Shown one piece after another: positions 1 to 6,066 of a stretch of 6,512 nucleotides of DNA. Made by a program: the position numbers and the translations under genes. Each line of letters starts with the position of its first letter. Positions within the stretch are counted from its first letter, which is position 1. Source of the DNA: Actinomycetota bacterium (GTDB lineage Bacteria; Actinomycetota; Acidimicrobiia; Spongiisociales; UBA11373); contig DNGH01000220.1 in NCBI GenBank assembly GCA_003486285.1, positions 1-6,512 on the forward strand. Reading direction: 5' to 3'. The notes under the pieces are model-generated. The model did not search any database, had not been told where the DNA came from, and saw only the letters and a program-made list of their open reading frames with translations.

Positions 1-8
1 CTCCGTCG

Positions 9-29
9 ACTCCCCCACAAGGGGGGAGT
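9..29. other. GC-rich hairpin downstream of nuoD
   Basis: ACTCCCCC (9-16) and GGGGGAGT (22-29) form a perfect 8-bp stem with a 5-nt loop. A second small stem, CAGCC (42-46) with GGCTG (54-58), lies nearer nuoD. Neither is followed by a T-tract on the minus strand, so this is either an atypical terminator or a structure in the nuoD-nuoE intergenic RNA. The rest of 1-55 shows nothing else. Confidence 0.35.
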
Positions 30-55
30 GATAAGAGCGGGCAGCCCCCCTCCGG

Positions 56-90
56 CTGACACCTGACACCTGATACCTGATGCCTGACTC
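56..90. repeat. Heptamer array 1, five CTGRNNN units
   Basis: Five consecutive 7-bp units on the plus strand: CTGACAC, CTGACAC, CTGATAC, CTGATGC, CTGACTC. The last unit overlaps the nuoD stop codon (89-91, minus strand). Transcription of nuoD would place the array immediately 3' of the stop. Confidence 0.93.
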
Positions 91-1522
91 ATCGATCCAC
101 ATCCCCCATCACCGGGTCGGCCGAGGCCAGGGCCGCGATGGTGTCGGCGATCAGAGAGTCGGTCAGCATCACCGGCAACGCCTGGACGTGGGCGAACGAT
201 GGGCCGCGCACGTGGAGCCGCCACGGCTTGGCGCCGCCGCTCGACACCAGGTACATCCCCAACTCCCCCCGGGCCGACTCGACCGCCTGATAGGTCTCCC
301 CGGCCGGCACCTTGAAACCCTCGGTGAAGATCTTGAAGTGGTGGATCAGGGCCTCCATCGACTGGTCGATGCGGGCCCGCGGCGGCGGGGTGACCTTGCG
401 GTCCTCGGTGCGGTAGTCCCCCCGGGGCATCGTGGCCTTGACCTGCTGGACGATCCGCAGCGACTGGCGGATCTCCTCGAAGCGCACCAGGAACCGGTCG
501 TAGACGTCGCCGCCGTCGAACACCGGGACGTCGAAGTCGTACTGCTCGATCCCCGAGTACGGGAACGCCTTGCGCACGTCGTAGGCGACGCCGGAGGCCC
601 GGGCGAGCGGCCCGGTGACGCCGTAGGCGTGGATCTCCTCCCTGGCCAGCACCCCGACGCCCTTGGTGCGCTCCAGGAAGATCGGGTTGTCGAGCAGCAG
701 GTCCTCGTAGTCGCGCAGGCCGGCGAGCACGCCGGAGACGATCCCGTCGACGTCCTCCTCCCACCCGTCGGGGAGATCGGCGGCGACGCCGCCGGGGCGG
801 ATGTAGTTGTGGTTCATCCGCAGGCCGGTGGTCTTCTCGAAGAAGGCGAGCACGAGCTCGCGCTCGCGCCAGCCGTAGATCATCATCGACAGTGCCCCGA
901 TGTCGAGTCCGGTGGTGGCGCTCCACAACAGGTGGCTGGCGACCCGGTTGAGTTCGGTCATCATCACCCGGATCGCACTCGCCCGCTCCGGCACATCGAC
1001 CCCGAGCAGCCGCTCGGTGGCGAGCGAGAAGCACAACTCGTTGTGCAGCGGCGAGAGGTAGTCCATCCGGGTGACGTTGGTCGGGCCCTGCATGAAGGAC
1101 AGGGCCTCGGCGGTCTTCTCCATCCCGGTGTGGAGGTACCCGATGATCGGCTTCACCCGGCGAATCGTCTCGCCGTCGAGCTCGAGGTGGAGGCGCAGCA
1201 CCCCGTGGGTGGCGGGATGCTGCGGTCCCATGTTGATGATCTGGATCTCGTCCTCGGGTGATTCTCTCCCCGGCAGGTAGTCGTCGACGACGACGGTGCC
1301 TCGCTGGCCGGCGAGGACCGCCTCCGACTCGTCGGGGAGCATCTCCTGGGCGCCTTCGTCGGTGAAGCGGCGCATCTCATCCGTCGCCTCGGTGCCGCTA
1401 AGCCACACCTCGTGCACGGTGCGGCGCAACGACTCCGCAGGTGCCGAGGTGGCCGCCTTCCCCTCCTGGGTGTTGGCCGGAGCCTCGAGATCGCCGGTGA
1501 CGACCTCGGGAGGTTTGCTCAT
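89..1522 (-). CDS. nuoD: NADH-quinone oxidoreductase subunit D (NuoD, 49 kDa subunit) with long N-terminal extension
   Basis: NuoD is a peripheral-arm subunit of complex I on the cytoplasmic side of the membrane. With NuoB it forms the quinone-reduction site that takes electrons from cluster N2. The family signature NMGPQHPATHGVLR begins near residue 97, and its histidines (102, 106) belong to the quinone-pocket loop. It is followed by MEKTAEALSFMQG, by MDYLSPLHNEL with Tyr155 at the position of the quinone-binding tyrosine, and by the C-terminal end VMGDVDR that is typical of the family. The protein has 477 residues; most family members have roughly 400-440 because they start only a few tens of residues before NMGPQHP. 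Here about 92 charged, Ala/Glu-rich residues precede it. I keep the first Met because its ATG overlaps the nuoC stop by 4 nt (ATGA), with GGAG (1531-1534) 8 nt upstream; internal Met50 or Met61 are alternatives. The stop codon lies inside a heptamer repeat. Confidence 0.97.
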   Translation of the reverse strand: MSKPPEVVTGDLEAPANTQEGKAATSAPAESLRRTVHEVWLSGTEATDEMRRFTDEGAQEMLPDESEAVLAGQRGTVVVDDYLPGRESPEDEIQIINMGPQHPATHGVLRLHLELDGETIRRVKPIIGYLHTGMEKTAEALSFMQGPTNVTRMDYLSPLHNELCFSLATERLLGVDVPERASAIRVMMTELNRVASHLLWSATTGLDIGALSMMIYGWRERELVLAFFEKTTGLRMNHNYIRPGGVAADLPDGWEEDVDGIVSGVLAGLRDYEDLLLDNPIFLERTKGVGVLAREEIHAYGVTGPLARASGVAYDVRKAFPYSGIEQYDFDVPVFDGGDVYDRFLVRFEEIRQSLRIVQQVKATMPRGDYRTEDRKVTPPPRARIDQSMEALIHHFKIFTEGFKVPAGETYQAVESARGELGMYLVSSGGAKPWRLHVRGPSFAHVQALPVMLTDSLIADTIAALASADPVMGDVDR

Positions 1523-2052
1523 GTCACCGGCTCCGGATCACCGAGAGCGCCTGGTTGGCCCGCAGGCGTCCCCACCGACGCTTCGTGGGTCCGGTCCAAG
1601 GCCGCCTTGAACTGAACGGGAACCGATCCCACCGGCGAGTCCTTGCGCAGCGGATGCCCTTGCCACTCGTCGGGAAGGAGGAGGCGGGTCAGGTCGGGAT
1701 GACCGCTGAACTCGATCCCGAAGAGATCGAAGGCCTCACGCTCGTAGAAGTCGGCCCCGGCGAACACCCCGGTGATGCTCGGAACCGTGGGATCGTCACC
1801 GGGAACACCGGCGAGAAGGCGGACCCGCTCTGGCGGATCCATGGCGAGCAGGTGCACCACCACCTCGAAGCGGGGGTCCCGGGTCAGGTAGTCGACGCCG
1901 CAGAGGTCGAGAAACATGGTGAACCCGGCATCGCGGGCGGCAGCGGCGGCGGTGGCGAGCGACCGGCGCGGCACGCGCACCACCGCCTGGCCGAGCGAGT
2001 CCTCGACGACGGCGTCGGGAGCCGCGGCGGCGATGGCCTCGACGCGGCTCAT
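1519..2052 (-). CDS. nuoC: NADH-quinone oxidoreductase subunit C (NuoC, 30 kDa subunit)
   Basis: NuoC is a peripheral-arm subunit of complex I that packs against NuoD and NuoB and carries no cofactor. The 177-residue protein shows the 30 kDa subunit pattern: DLCGVDYL near residues 49-56, a beta-rich middle (FEVVVHLLAM), then EREAFDLFGIEFSGHPDLTR at 104-123 and LLPDEWQGHPLRKDSPV at 125-141. The last 30 or so residues are Pro/Gly/Ala-rich and probably disordered. The ATG shares ATGA with the nuoB stop (4-nt overlap) and has GAGG (2061-2064) 8 nt upstream, which decides against the much longer upstream open frame. It is a separate gene, not fused to nuoD as in enterobacteria. Confidence 0.96.
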   Translation of the reverse strand: MSRVEAIAAAAPDAVVEDSLGQAVVRVPRRSLATAAAAARDAGFTMFLDLCGVDYLTRDPRFEVVVHLLAMDPPERVRLLAGVPGDDPTVPSITGVFAGADFYEREAFDLFGIEFSGHPDLTRLLLPDEWQGHPLRKDSPVGSVPVQFKAALDRTHEASVGTPAGQPGALGDPEPVT

Positions 2053-2522
2053 CGTCCCGACCTCGCCTTCGCCTTGATCTGCTCCTGCAGCGTGAGGATG
2101 CCGTGCATCAGCGACTGCGGCCCGGGGGGGCATCCGGGAACGTAGACGTCGACCGGGACCACCTGATCCACGCCCTGCACCAGGGCGTAGTTGTTGAACA
2201 TGCCGCCGGTCGAGGCGCACGCCCCCATCGAGATGACCCACTTCGGCTCGGCCATCTGGTCGTAGACCTGGCGCAGCACCGGGGCCATCTTCTGTGACAC
2301 CCGGCCCGCCACGATCATCAGGTCGGCCTGGCGCGGCGAGGCCCGGAACACCTCCATGCCGAACCGGGAGAGGTCGTTGTGGGCGGCGCCGGTGGCCATC
2401 ATCTCGATGGCGCAGCAGGCGAGGCCGAACGAGGCCGGCCACATCGACCGGGTCCGGGCCCACGCCACCGCCTTGTTGAACGAGACGGTGAGGATGTTCG
2501 GCGGCCCCGCCGGAGACGCCAT
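2049..2522 (-). CDS. nuoB: NADH-quinone oxidoreductase subunit B (NuoB, PSST subunit, cluster N2)
   Basis: NuoB carries the terminal 4Fe-4S cluster N2, which passes electrons to the quinone in the NuoB/NuoD cavity. The 157-residue sequence has all four expected ligands: the tandem Cys36-Cys37 in GLACCAIEMM, Cys102 in SMGACASTGGMFNNY, and Cys131 in YVPGCPPGPQ. Length and C-terminal helix are normal for the family. The ATG overlaps the last base of the nuoA stop (TGATG), and GGGAGG (2530-2535) lies 7 nt upstream, so the start is secure. The frame stays open far upstream only as a shadow of nuoA. This is the second gene of the nuoABCD transcription unit. Confidence 0.98.
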   Translation of the reverse strand: MASPAGPPNILTVSFNKAVAWARTRSMWPASFGLACCAIEMMATGAAHNDLSRFGMEVFRASPRQADLMIVAGRVSQKMAPVLRQVYDQMAEPKWVISMGACASTGGMFNNYALVQGVDQVVPVDVYVPGCPPGPQSLMHGILTLQEQIKAKARSGR

Positions 2523-2935
2523 CAGGCGGCCTCCCGCAGATCCTGTTCGGCGATCATGCGGCGGCGGCGATGCGCCACGTTCCAGTCGAGGGCGCCCCGC
2601 TTCCACACGTACACCAGGGTCTCGATGAGCAGCAGGGTGAACACCCCGACCGCAGCCATCCCGTACCAGCCGAGGCTGTGGAACCGCACCGCCCAGGCGA
2701 ACAGGAACACGATCTCGATGTCGAAGATCACGAAGAGCATCGCCACCATGTAGAACTTCACCGGGAAACGCTGCACCGGCTCCTGCAGCGGCACGATCCC
2801 GCACTCATACGGTTCGAGCTTCTCCGGCGTCGGGTGGTTCGGCGTGATCAGGCGCGACAACACCAACGAGACCACGGCAAAGGCGACGACGATCCCGAAC
2901 ATGAGGGCGATGGGGAGGTAGTCGGTAAGAGACAT
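2522..2935 (-). CDS. nuoA: NADH-quinone oxidoreductase subunit A (NuoA, ND3-like membrane subunit)
   Basis: NuoA is a small membrane subunit at the junction between the quinone site and the proton-pumping arm of complex I. The 137-residue protein has three predicted transmembrane helices, at about residues 6-30, 62-83 and 92-112. The loop after helix 1 holds YECGIVP with Cys45, the conserved ND3 loop. Helix 2 holds FDIEIVFLFAW with the conserved acidic residues Asp72 and Glu74. The chosen start gives the usual N-terminus (MSLTDYLPIAL); an ATG 17 codons upstream would add a hydrophilic leader coded partly by repeat DNA. The Shine-Dalgarno is poor: GGAG sits only 2 nt before ATG. A -10-like TAATCT lies 26 nt upstream. 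This is the first gene of the cluster, divergent from the DUF1761 gene. Confidence 0.97.
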   Translation of the reverse strand: MSLTDYLPIALMFGIVVAFAVVSLVLSRLITPNHPTPEKLEPYECGIVPLQEPVQRFPVKFYMVAMLFVIFDIEIVFLFAWAVRFHSLGWYGMAAVGVFTLLLIETLVYVWKRGALDWNVAHRRRRMIAEQDLREAA

Positions 2936-2961
2936 GGCTCCATGGGATCGCGGACCCCAGG

Positions 2962-2967
2962 AGATTA
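2962..2967 (-). promoter_or_regulatory. Candidate -10 box of the nuo operon (TAATCT)
   Basis: TAATCT fits the actinobacterial TANNNT pattern and lies 26 nt before the nuoA ATG, giving a leader of about 20 nt. No convincing -35 is visible; the heptamer array 2 stands at that distance. Confidence 0.4.
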
Positions 2968-2982
2968 GGGCGGACCAAGGAG

Positions 2983-3010
2983 TCACCAGTCACCAGTCAC
3001 CAGTCACCAG
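2983..3010. repeat. Heptamer array 2, four perfect CTGGTGA units (minus strand)
   Basis: TCACCAG is repeated four times without a mismatch on the plus strand, which is CTGGTGA on the minus strand. The array ends 15 bp upstream of the predicted nuoA -10 box, so it occupies the place where a -35 element would be. Confidence 0.95.
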
Positions 3011-3034
3011 CCAAAGCCGCCTAGACCGTCGCTC

Positions 3035-3057
3035 CGACCACCCGGCACCCGGCACCC
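3035..3057. repeat. Heptamer array 3, two CCGGCAC units plus partial copies
   Basis: CCGGCAC occurs at 3042-3048 and 3049-3055, flanked by degenerate partial units. This is the C-for-T variant of the CTGR core. It is the reverse complement of array 7; 20 bp (3038-3057) match exactly. Confidence 0.75.
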
Positions 3058-3063
3058 CTCTTA

Positions 3064-3092
3064 CTGGGGACTGGGGACTGGGACTGGAGACT
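3064..3092. repeat. Heptamer array 4, CTGGGGA units with one 6-bp slip
   Basis: CTGGGGA, CTGGGGA, CTGGGA, CTGGAGA follow one another on the plus strand, then CT. The third unit has lost one base, as slippage would produce. The array ends 11 bp before the predicted -10 box of the DUF1761 gene. Confidence 0.9.
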
Positions 3093-3103
3093 CGTCTTTG
3101 GGC

Positions 3104-3109
3104 TAGCTT
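3104..3109 (+). promoter_or_regulatory. Candidate -10 box of the DUF1761 gene (TAGCTT)
   Basis: TAGCTT (TANNNT) lies 27 nt before the ATG, leaving a short leader that contains the GAGGAG ribosome-binding site at 3125-3130. Array 4 ends 11 bp upstream. Confidence 0.4.
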
Positions 3110-3136
3110 CTCCCAATCCGACCCGAGGAGTGGGGC

Positions 3137-3577
3137 ATGACGTTCAGCGACTTCTTCGACAGCCTGGGCGACCTCGAGTGGCTGGCGATCCTGGTGGGGA
3201 CCGTGGCCATGTTCATCGTCGGCTGGCTCTGGTACGGACCGCTGTTCGGCAAGAAGTGGACCGCAGCCCACGGAATCAGCGGCGGTGGGGGTGGCGCCCC
3301 GGAACCCGCGGTGCTGATCAAGGGTTTCGTGCAGACCTTTGCGATCAACATCGGGATCGCCTACTTCATCCCGGCGTTACACGTGGCATTCCAGAACGAA
3401 GCCACGCTCGAGACGCTGATCGTCTCATCGTTTGTCCTGTCGTTCTTCGTCATCGGAGCGGCCTTCTACGCCTCGGTGGTGTACCTGAAGAAGTCGCTCA
3501 CCGTGTGGGGCATCGACACCGGGTACTACTTCGTGGGCATCGCCGTGGCGGCCTACGTTCAGGACCTGGTGGCGTAG
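3137..3577 (+). CDS. DUF1761-family small integral membrane protein
   Basis: This 146-residue protein of unknown function is almost entirely membrane-embedded, with four predicted helices at about 13-33, 62-82, 94-117 and 127-145. The motif GWLWYGPLFGKKW (residues 29-41) at the end of helix 1 is the hallmark of the DUF1761 family, whose function has not been established. A Gly-rich loop (GISGGGGGAP, 46-55) separates helices 1 and 2. The start is supported by GAGGAG (3125-3130) 6 nt before ATG and by a -10-like TAGCTT at 3104-3109. It lies between complex I genes and menJ, divergent from nuoA and convergent with menJ. That hints at, but does not prove, a role near the respiratory chain. Confidence 0.88.
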   Translation: MTFSDFFDSLGDLEWLAILVGTVAMFIVGWLWYGPLFGKKWTAAHGISGGGGGAPEPAVLIKGFVQTFAINIGIAYFIPALHVAFQNEATLETLIVSSFVLSFFVIGAAFYASVVYLKKSLTVWGIDTGYYFVGIAVAAYVQDLVA

Positions 3578-3606
3578 GGCCAGGAACAGCTCATCCGCCG
3601 GCGGCG

Positions 3607-3642
3607 AGGCGTGATCACGGTCTGAGGCGCGATCACGGCTCC
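3607..3642. repeat. Imperfect tandem duplication of 18 bp at the menJ stop
   Basis: The two 18-bp copies (3607-3624 and 3625-3642) agree in 13 of their first 14 bases (AGGCG, T or C, GATCACGG). The second copy spans the menJ stop codon. The first contains the palindrome CGTGATCACG (3610-3619); 3610-3616 can also pair with 3631-3637. This fills most of the 55-bp gap between the convergent DUF1761 and menJ genes. It could act as a weak two-way hairpin, but no T-run follows on either strand. Confidence 0.55.
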
Positions 3643-4865
3643 GGGCCGGCCCTGACGATCGTTTCGATCATCCCGTATGCGGTCTCGGCGAGGTGGCGTT
3701 CGTCCTCGCGCATCAGATTCGACATCACCCGCAGCGTCCACTCCATGAGGGTGCGGTTGCGCAACCCGGTGCGGGTGAGCACCGTCATCACCCCGGGGCG
3801 GCCGATGGCGCGCACGAAGGCGCGGGCCACGCGGTAGTAGCTGTCGTAGGTGTCATGGATCTCGTCGTGGTATCCCCAGAGCCGGGCAGGGTCGTCGGAT
3901 CCGATGGCGGCGCCGACGTGGCGGGCGGCGATCCGTCCCGTCTCATAGGCATAGGCGATGCCCTCGCCGTTGAACGGGTTGATGGCGCCGGCGGCGTCAC
4001 CGACCAGCACCCAGTTGCGCCCCACCAGGGGTCCGACGGAGAAGGACATCGGCAGTTTGCCGCCGCGTGACTCGTCCAACTGGCTCTCCGCAGTGACTTC
4101 CCAGTGCGGTGGGGCGGACACCACCATCGCCTCCATGAGGGTGGTGGTGTTGAGCTCCTTCCAGCGGTGGAACGTGGAGAGCACCCCGACTCCGATGTTG
4201 ATCGTCCCGTCGCCCATGGGGAACACCCACCCGTACCCGGGGACGGTATGTCCCGCGGCGTCGTGGAGGTTGAGTTGGCTCTCCATGAGCCCGTCGGTGG
4301 ACATCGGGCTCTTGAAGTAGGCCCGGGCGGCCAGGCCGTAGGGGCGACGCTTGTCGCGCACCGCACCGAGGGCGCGGCCGAATCGGGAAAGCGATCCGTC
4401 GGCGACGACCACGAACCGGGGATGGATCACTTCCTTCTCGCCGTGGGAGACCAGTTCGACCGCGGCGATGCGGCCCGCCTCGAGCACGGGCTTGGCCTCG
4501 GTGTGCTGGCGCACCAGGACACCTTGCTTCTCGGCGAGGATCGAGACCTGGGCATCGAGGGCGGCGCGGCGGATCACCCCGCCCCAGTTGGGATACACCG
4601 GATGCTCCGGCCATTCCATCTCGAGGCACAACTCGCCGGCATAGGAGCGCAAGCCGGTGACGCGGTGGAAGTCGGCCACGCCGAAGTCGAACCCCATCTC
4701 CGACAGCTGATGGATGGAGCGCGGGGTCAGGCCGTCGCCACAGGTCTTCTCCCGGGGGTACTCCTTCTTCTCCACCAGCATCACGGAGTGCCCGTCGCGG
4801 GCCAGCCAGTGGGCGGCGGCAGAACCTCCCGGCCCGCCACCGACGACGAGAACGTCGGGGTTCAT
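3633..4865 (-). CDS. menJ: Geranylgeranyl reductase family FAD-dependent oxidoreductase, probable menaquinone reductase MenJ
   Basis: This FAD-dependent enzyme very likely hydrogenates one isoprene double bond of the menaquinone side chain, as MenJ does in Mycobacterium. The 410 residues match the family length. The N-terminal Rossmann motif VVGGGPGGSAAA (7-18) binds the FAD ADP moiety. PREKTCGDGLTPRS (37-50) contains the family's conserved Cys42. VVVADGSLSRFGR (152-164), GYGWVFPMGDGTINIGVG (210-227) and the second FAD motif LVGDAAGAINPFNGEGIA (287-304) follow in order. From memory, mycobacterial MenJ shares the CGDGLTPR, GYGWxFPxGxGxxNIGVGxLST and RVMSNL segments, so I prefer this over archaeal or plant chlorophyll-type reductases. 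The start has no Shine-Dalgarno but has a TACCCT box 8 nt upstream, which suggests a leaderless message. The gene is divergent from the aldolase gene; nearby nuo genes fit a quinone-chain role. Confidence 0.87.
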   Translation of the reverse strand: MNPDVLVVGGGPGGSAAAHWLARDGHSVMLVEKKEYPREKTCGDGLTPRSIHQLSEMGFDFGVADFHRVTGLRSYAGELCLEMEWPEHPVYPNWGGVIRRAALDAQVSILAEKQGVLVRQHTEAKPVLEAGRIAAVELVSHGEKEVIHPRFVVVADGSLSRFGRALGAVRDKRRPYGLAARAYFKSPMSTDGLMESQLNLHDAAGHTVPGYGWVFPMGDGTINIGVGVLSTFHRWKELNTTTLMEAMVVSAPPHWEVTAESQLDESRGGKLPMSFSVGPLVGRNWVLVGDAAGAINPFNGEGIAYAYETGRIAARHVGAAIGSDDPARLWGYHDEIHDTYDSYYRVARAFVRAIGRPGVMTVLTRTGLRNRTLMEWTLRVMSNLMREDERHLAETAYGMIETIVRAGPEP

Positions 4866-4873
4866 GGCGCGGG

Positions 4874-4879
4874 AGGGTA
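4874..4879 (-). promoter_or_regulatory. Candidate -10 box of menJ (TACCCT), leaderless spacing
   Basis: TACCCT on the minus strand ends 8 nt before the menJ ATG. Transcription would then start at or next to the start codon, and no Shine-Dalgarno is present. TTCGTT (4897-4902, 17-bp spacer) is a weak -35 candidate. Confidence 0.42.
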
Positions 4880-4913
4880 GAGAACGACTGAGAGGTAACG
4901 AAACGGGGGAGAG

Positions 4914-4941
4914 GTATCAGGTCTCAGGCGTCAGGTATCAG
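4914..4941. repeat. Heptamer array 5, four CTGRNNN units (minus strand)
   Basis: On the plus strand the units are GTATCAG, GTCTCAG, GCGTCAG, GTATCAG, i.e. CTGATAC, CTGACGC, CTGAGAC, CTGATAC read on the minus strand. It lies upstream of menJ and faces array 6, which has the opposite orientation. Confidence 0.92.
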
Positions 4942-4969
4942 CAAGACACGGCCAACCGACCTCTTGAAT

Positions 4970-5000
4970 CTGGAACCTGATACCTGGTACCTGGTACCTG
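4970..5000. repeat. Heptamer array 6, CTGGAAC/CTGATAC/CTGGTAC units (plus strand)
   Basis: CTGGAAC, CTGATAC, CTGGTAC, CTGGTAC, then CTG. It sits upstream of the aldolase gene, ending 30 bp before its -10 box. The GGTACC steps are self-complementary, and 4976-4985 can pair with 4912-4921 of array 5 (10 bp, perfect). Confidence 0.92.
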
Positions 5001-5030
5001 CGCTCGTCCCCCACCTCTCGAACCCAGGAC

Positions 5031-5036
5031 TAGCGT
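5031..5036 (+). promoter_or_regulatory. Candidate -10 box of the aldolase gene (TAGCGT), leaderless spacing
   Basis: TAGCGT ends 8 nt before the ATG at 5045, the same spacing as at menJ. There is no Shine-Dalgarno between them, which fits a leaderless transcript. No -35 is evident. Confidence 0.45.
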
Positions 5037-5044
5037 CGCGCCCA

Positions 5045-6058
5045 ATGATCGACCTCTTCTCCGACACCCACACCCTTCCCACCGACGGGATGCGCGCCGC
5101 CATGGCGGCCGCCGAGGTCGGCGACGAGCAACTCGGCGAGGACCCCACCACCCGGCGCCTCGAAGAGCGGGTGGCGGGGCTCCTCGGCAAGGAGGGGGCA
5201 CTCTTCCTCCCCTCCGGCTCGATGTGCAACAAGGTGGCGATCGCGGCCTTCACCCGGCCCGGCGACGCCGTCGTCTGCGAGTCCCGAGCCCATGTGATGC
5301 GCGCCGAGGGCGGCGGATCGGCGGCGCTGTCCGGGATCTTCTTCGAACCACTCGTCACCGCCAAGGGCCACTTCACCCCGGAGCAGCTCGGGGCGGTGCT
5401 GAACGCCGGCAATCTCTATCAGTCCCGGACCGCGCTCGTGGCGTTGGAGCAGACCCACAACTTCGCCGGCGGCACGGTCTGGCCCCTCCAGCAGTACCGC
5501 GCCGTGGCCGACCTGGCCCACCAGCGCGGCGCCGCGGTGTTCACCGATGGCGCCCGGGTGTTCAATGCGGTGGCGGCCACCGGGATCGGGGTGGAACAGT
5601 GGTCGAGCCCCGTGGACGCGATCTGGGTCGACTTCTCCAAGGGATTGGGGGGCCCCGGCGGGGCGGCCATCGCCGGATCCAGGGACTTCATCGAACGAGC
5701 CAACCGCTTCAAGTACCTGTTCGGCGGGGCGATGCGCCAGTCCGGGATCCTCGCCGCCGGCGCCCTCTACGGGTTGGACCACAACCTGGGTCGGCTCGCC
5801 GAGGACAATGCCAACGCCGCTCGTCTCGGCCAGGGACTCACCGCCCTCGGCCTCGAGGTGATCGCTCCCGAGAGCAACATGGTCTTCTTCACCCCGCCCG
5901 CAGGCACCGACCCCGCCGCCTTCGTCGCCGCCCTGACCAAGGAAGGCGTCCGCTGCTCGCCGGTGGCGGGACGCATTCGCATGGTCACGCACCTGGGAGT
6001 GAGCGCGGAGGAGATCGAAAAGGCGATCGCCGCGGTCGCGCGAGTCGTCAAGCGGTGA
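5045..6058 (+). CDS. Threonine aldolase family PLP-dependent enzyme (LtaE-like, beta-eliminating lyase fold)
   Basis: This is a cytoplasmic fold-type I PLP enzyme; the family typically cleaves L-threonine or L-allo-threonine to glycine and acetaldehyde. The 337 residues contain DLFSDTHTLPT (3-13), GDEQLGEDPTTRRLEE (26-41), FLPSGSMCN (54-62), the pyridine-stacking His83 in ESRAH, FTDGARVFNA (166-175) with Asp168 and Arg171, the PLP lysine Lys199 in DFSKGLGGPGGA, and Arg312 near the end. The position of the second active-site histidine of E. coli LtaE (about 126) appears to be Tyr125, and EQTHN replaces ENTHN. The substrate may therefore differ. I chose the ATG at 5045 over one at 4964: the extra 27 residues would be coded by repeat DNA and the family begins at this point. 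There is no Shine-Dalgarno; TAGCGT lies 8 nt upstream. Confidence 0.88.
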   Translation: MIDLFSDTHTLPTDGMRAAMAAAEVGDEQLGEDPTTRRLEERVAGLLGKEGALFLPSGSMCNKVAIAAFTRPGDAVVCESRAHVMRAEGGGSAALSGIFFEPLVTAKGHFTPEQLGAVLNAGNLYQSRTALVALEQTHNFAGGTVWPLQQYRAVADLAHQRGAAVFTDGARVFNAVAATGIGVEQWSSPVDAIWVDFSKGLGGPGGAAIAGSRDFIERANRFKYLFGGAMRQSGILAAGALYGLDHNLGRLAEDNANAARLGQGLTALGLEVIAPESNMVFFTPPAGTDPAAFVAALTKEGVRCSPVAGRIRMVTHLGVSAEEIEKAIAAVARVVKR

Positions 6059-6066
6059 CCGGGCGG

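Noticed and set aside
80..1261. Long open frame of 393 codons antisense to nuoD
   Set aside because: Gives a His/Val/Arg/Gly-rich sequence with no recognisable motif, typical of the antisense frame of a GC-rich gene; nuoD on the other strand is certain.
2523..2804. Upstream open frame that would lengthen NuoB by 94 residues
   Set aside because: It overlaps most of nuoA in another frame and reads as Arg/Gly-rich shadow; the ATG at 2520-2522 has a good ribosome-binding site and overlaps the nuoA stop.
2936..2986. Upstream ATG for nuoA adding 17 residues
   Set aside because: Reaches into repeat array 2 and spans the candidate -10 box; NuoA proteins begin close to the chosen Met.
3595..3604. 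Perfect palindrome CCGCCGGCGG in the DUF1761/menJ gap
   Set aside because: No loop or T-tract and likely by chance in DNA of this GC content.
3130..3837. 235-codon plus-strand frame overlapping the DUF1761 gene and the end of menJ
   Set aside because: Arg/Gly/His-rich shadow frame; the DUF1761 frame has the ribosome-binding site and clear membrane helices.
4964..5044. Upstream ATG that would lengthen the aldolase by 27 residues
   Set aside because: The extension is coded by heptamer repeat DNA and would cross the candidate -10 box; the family N-terminus matches the ATG at 5045.
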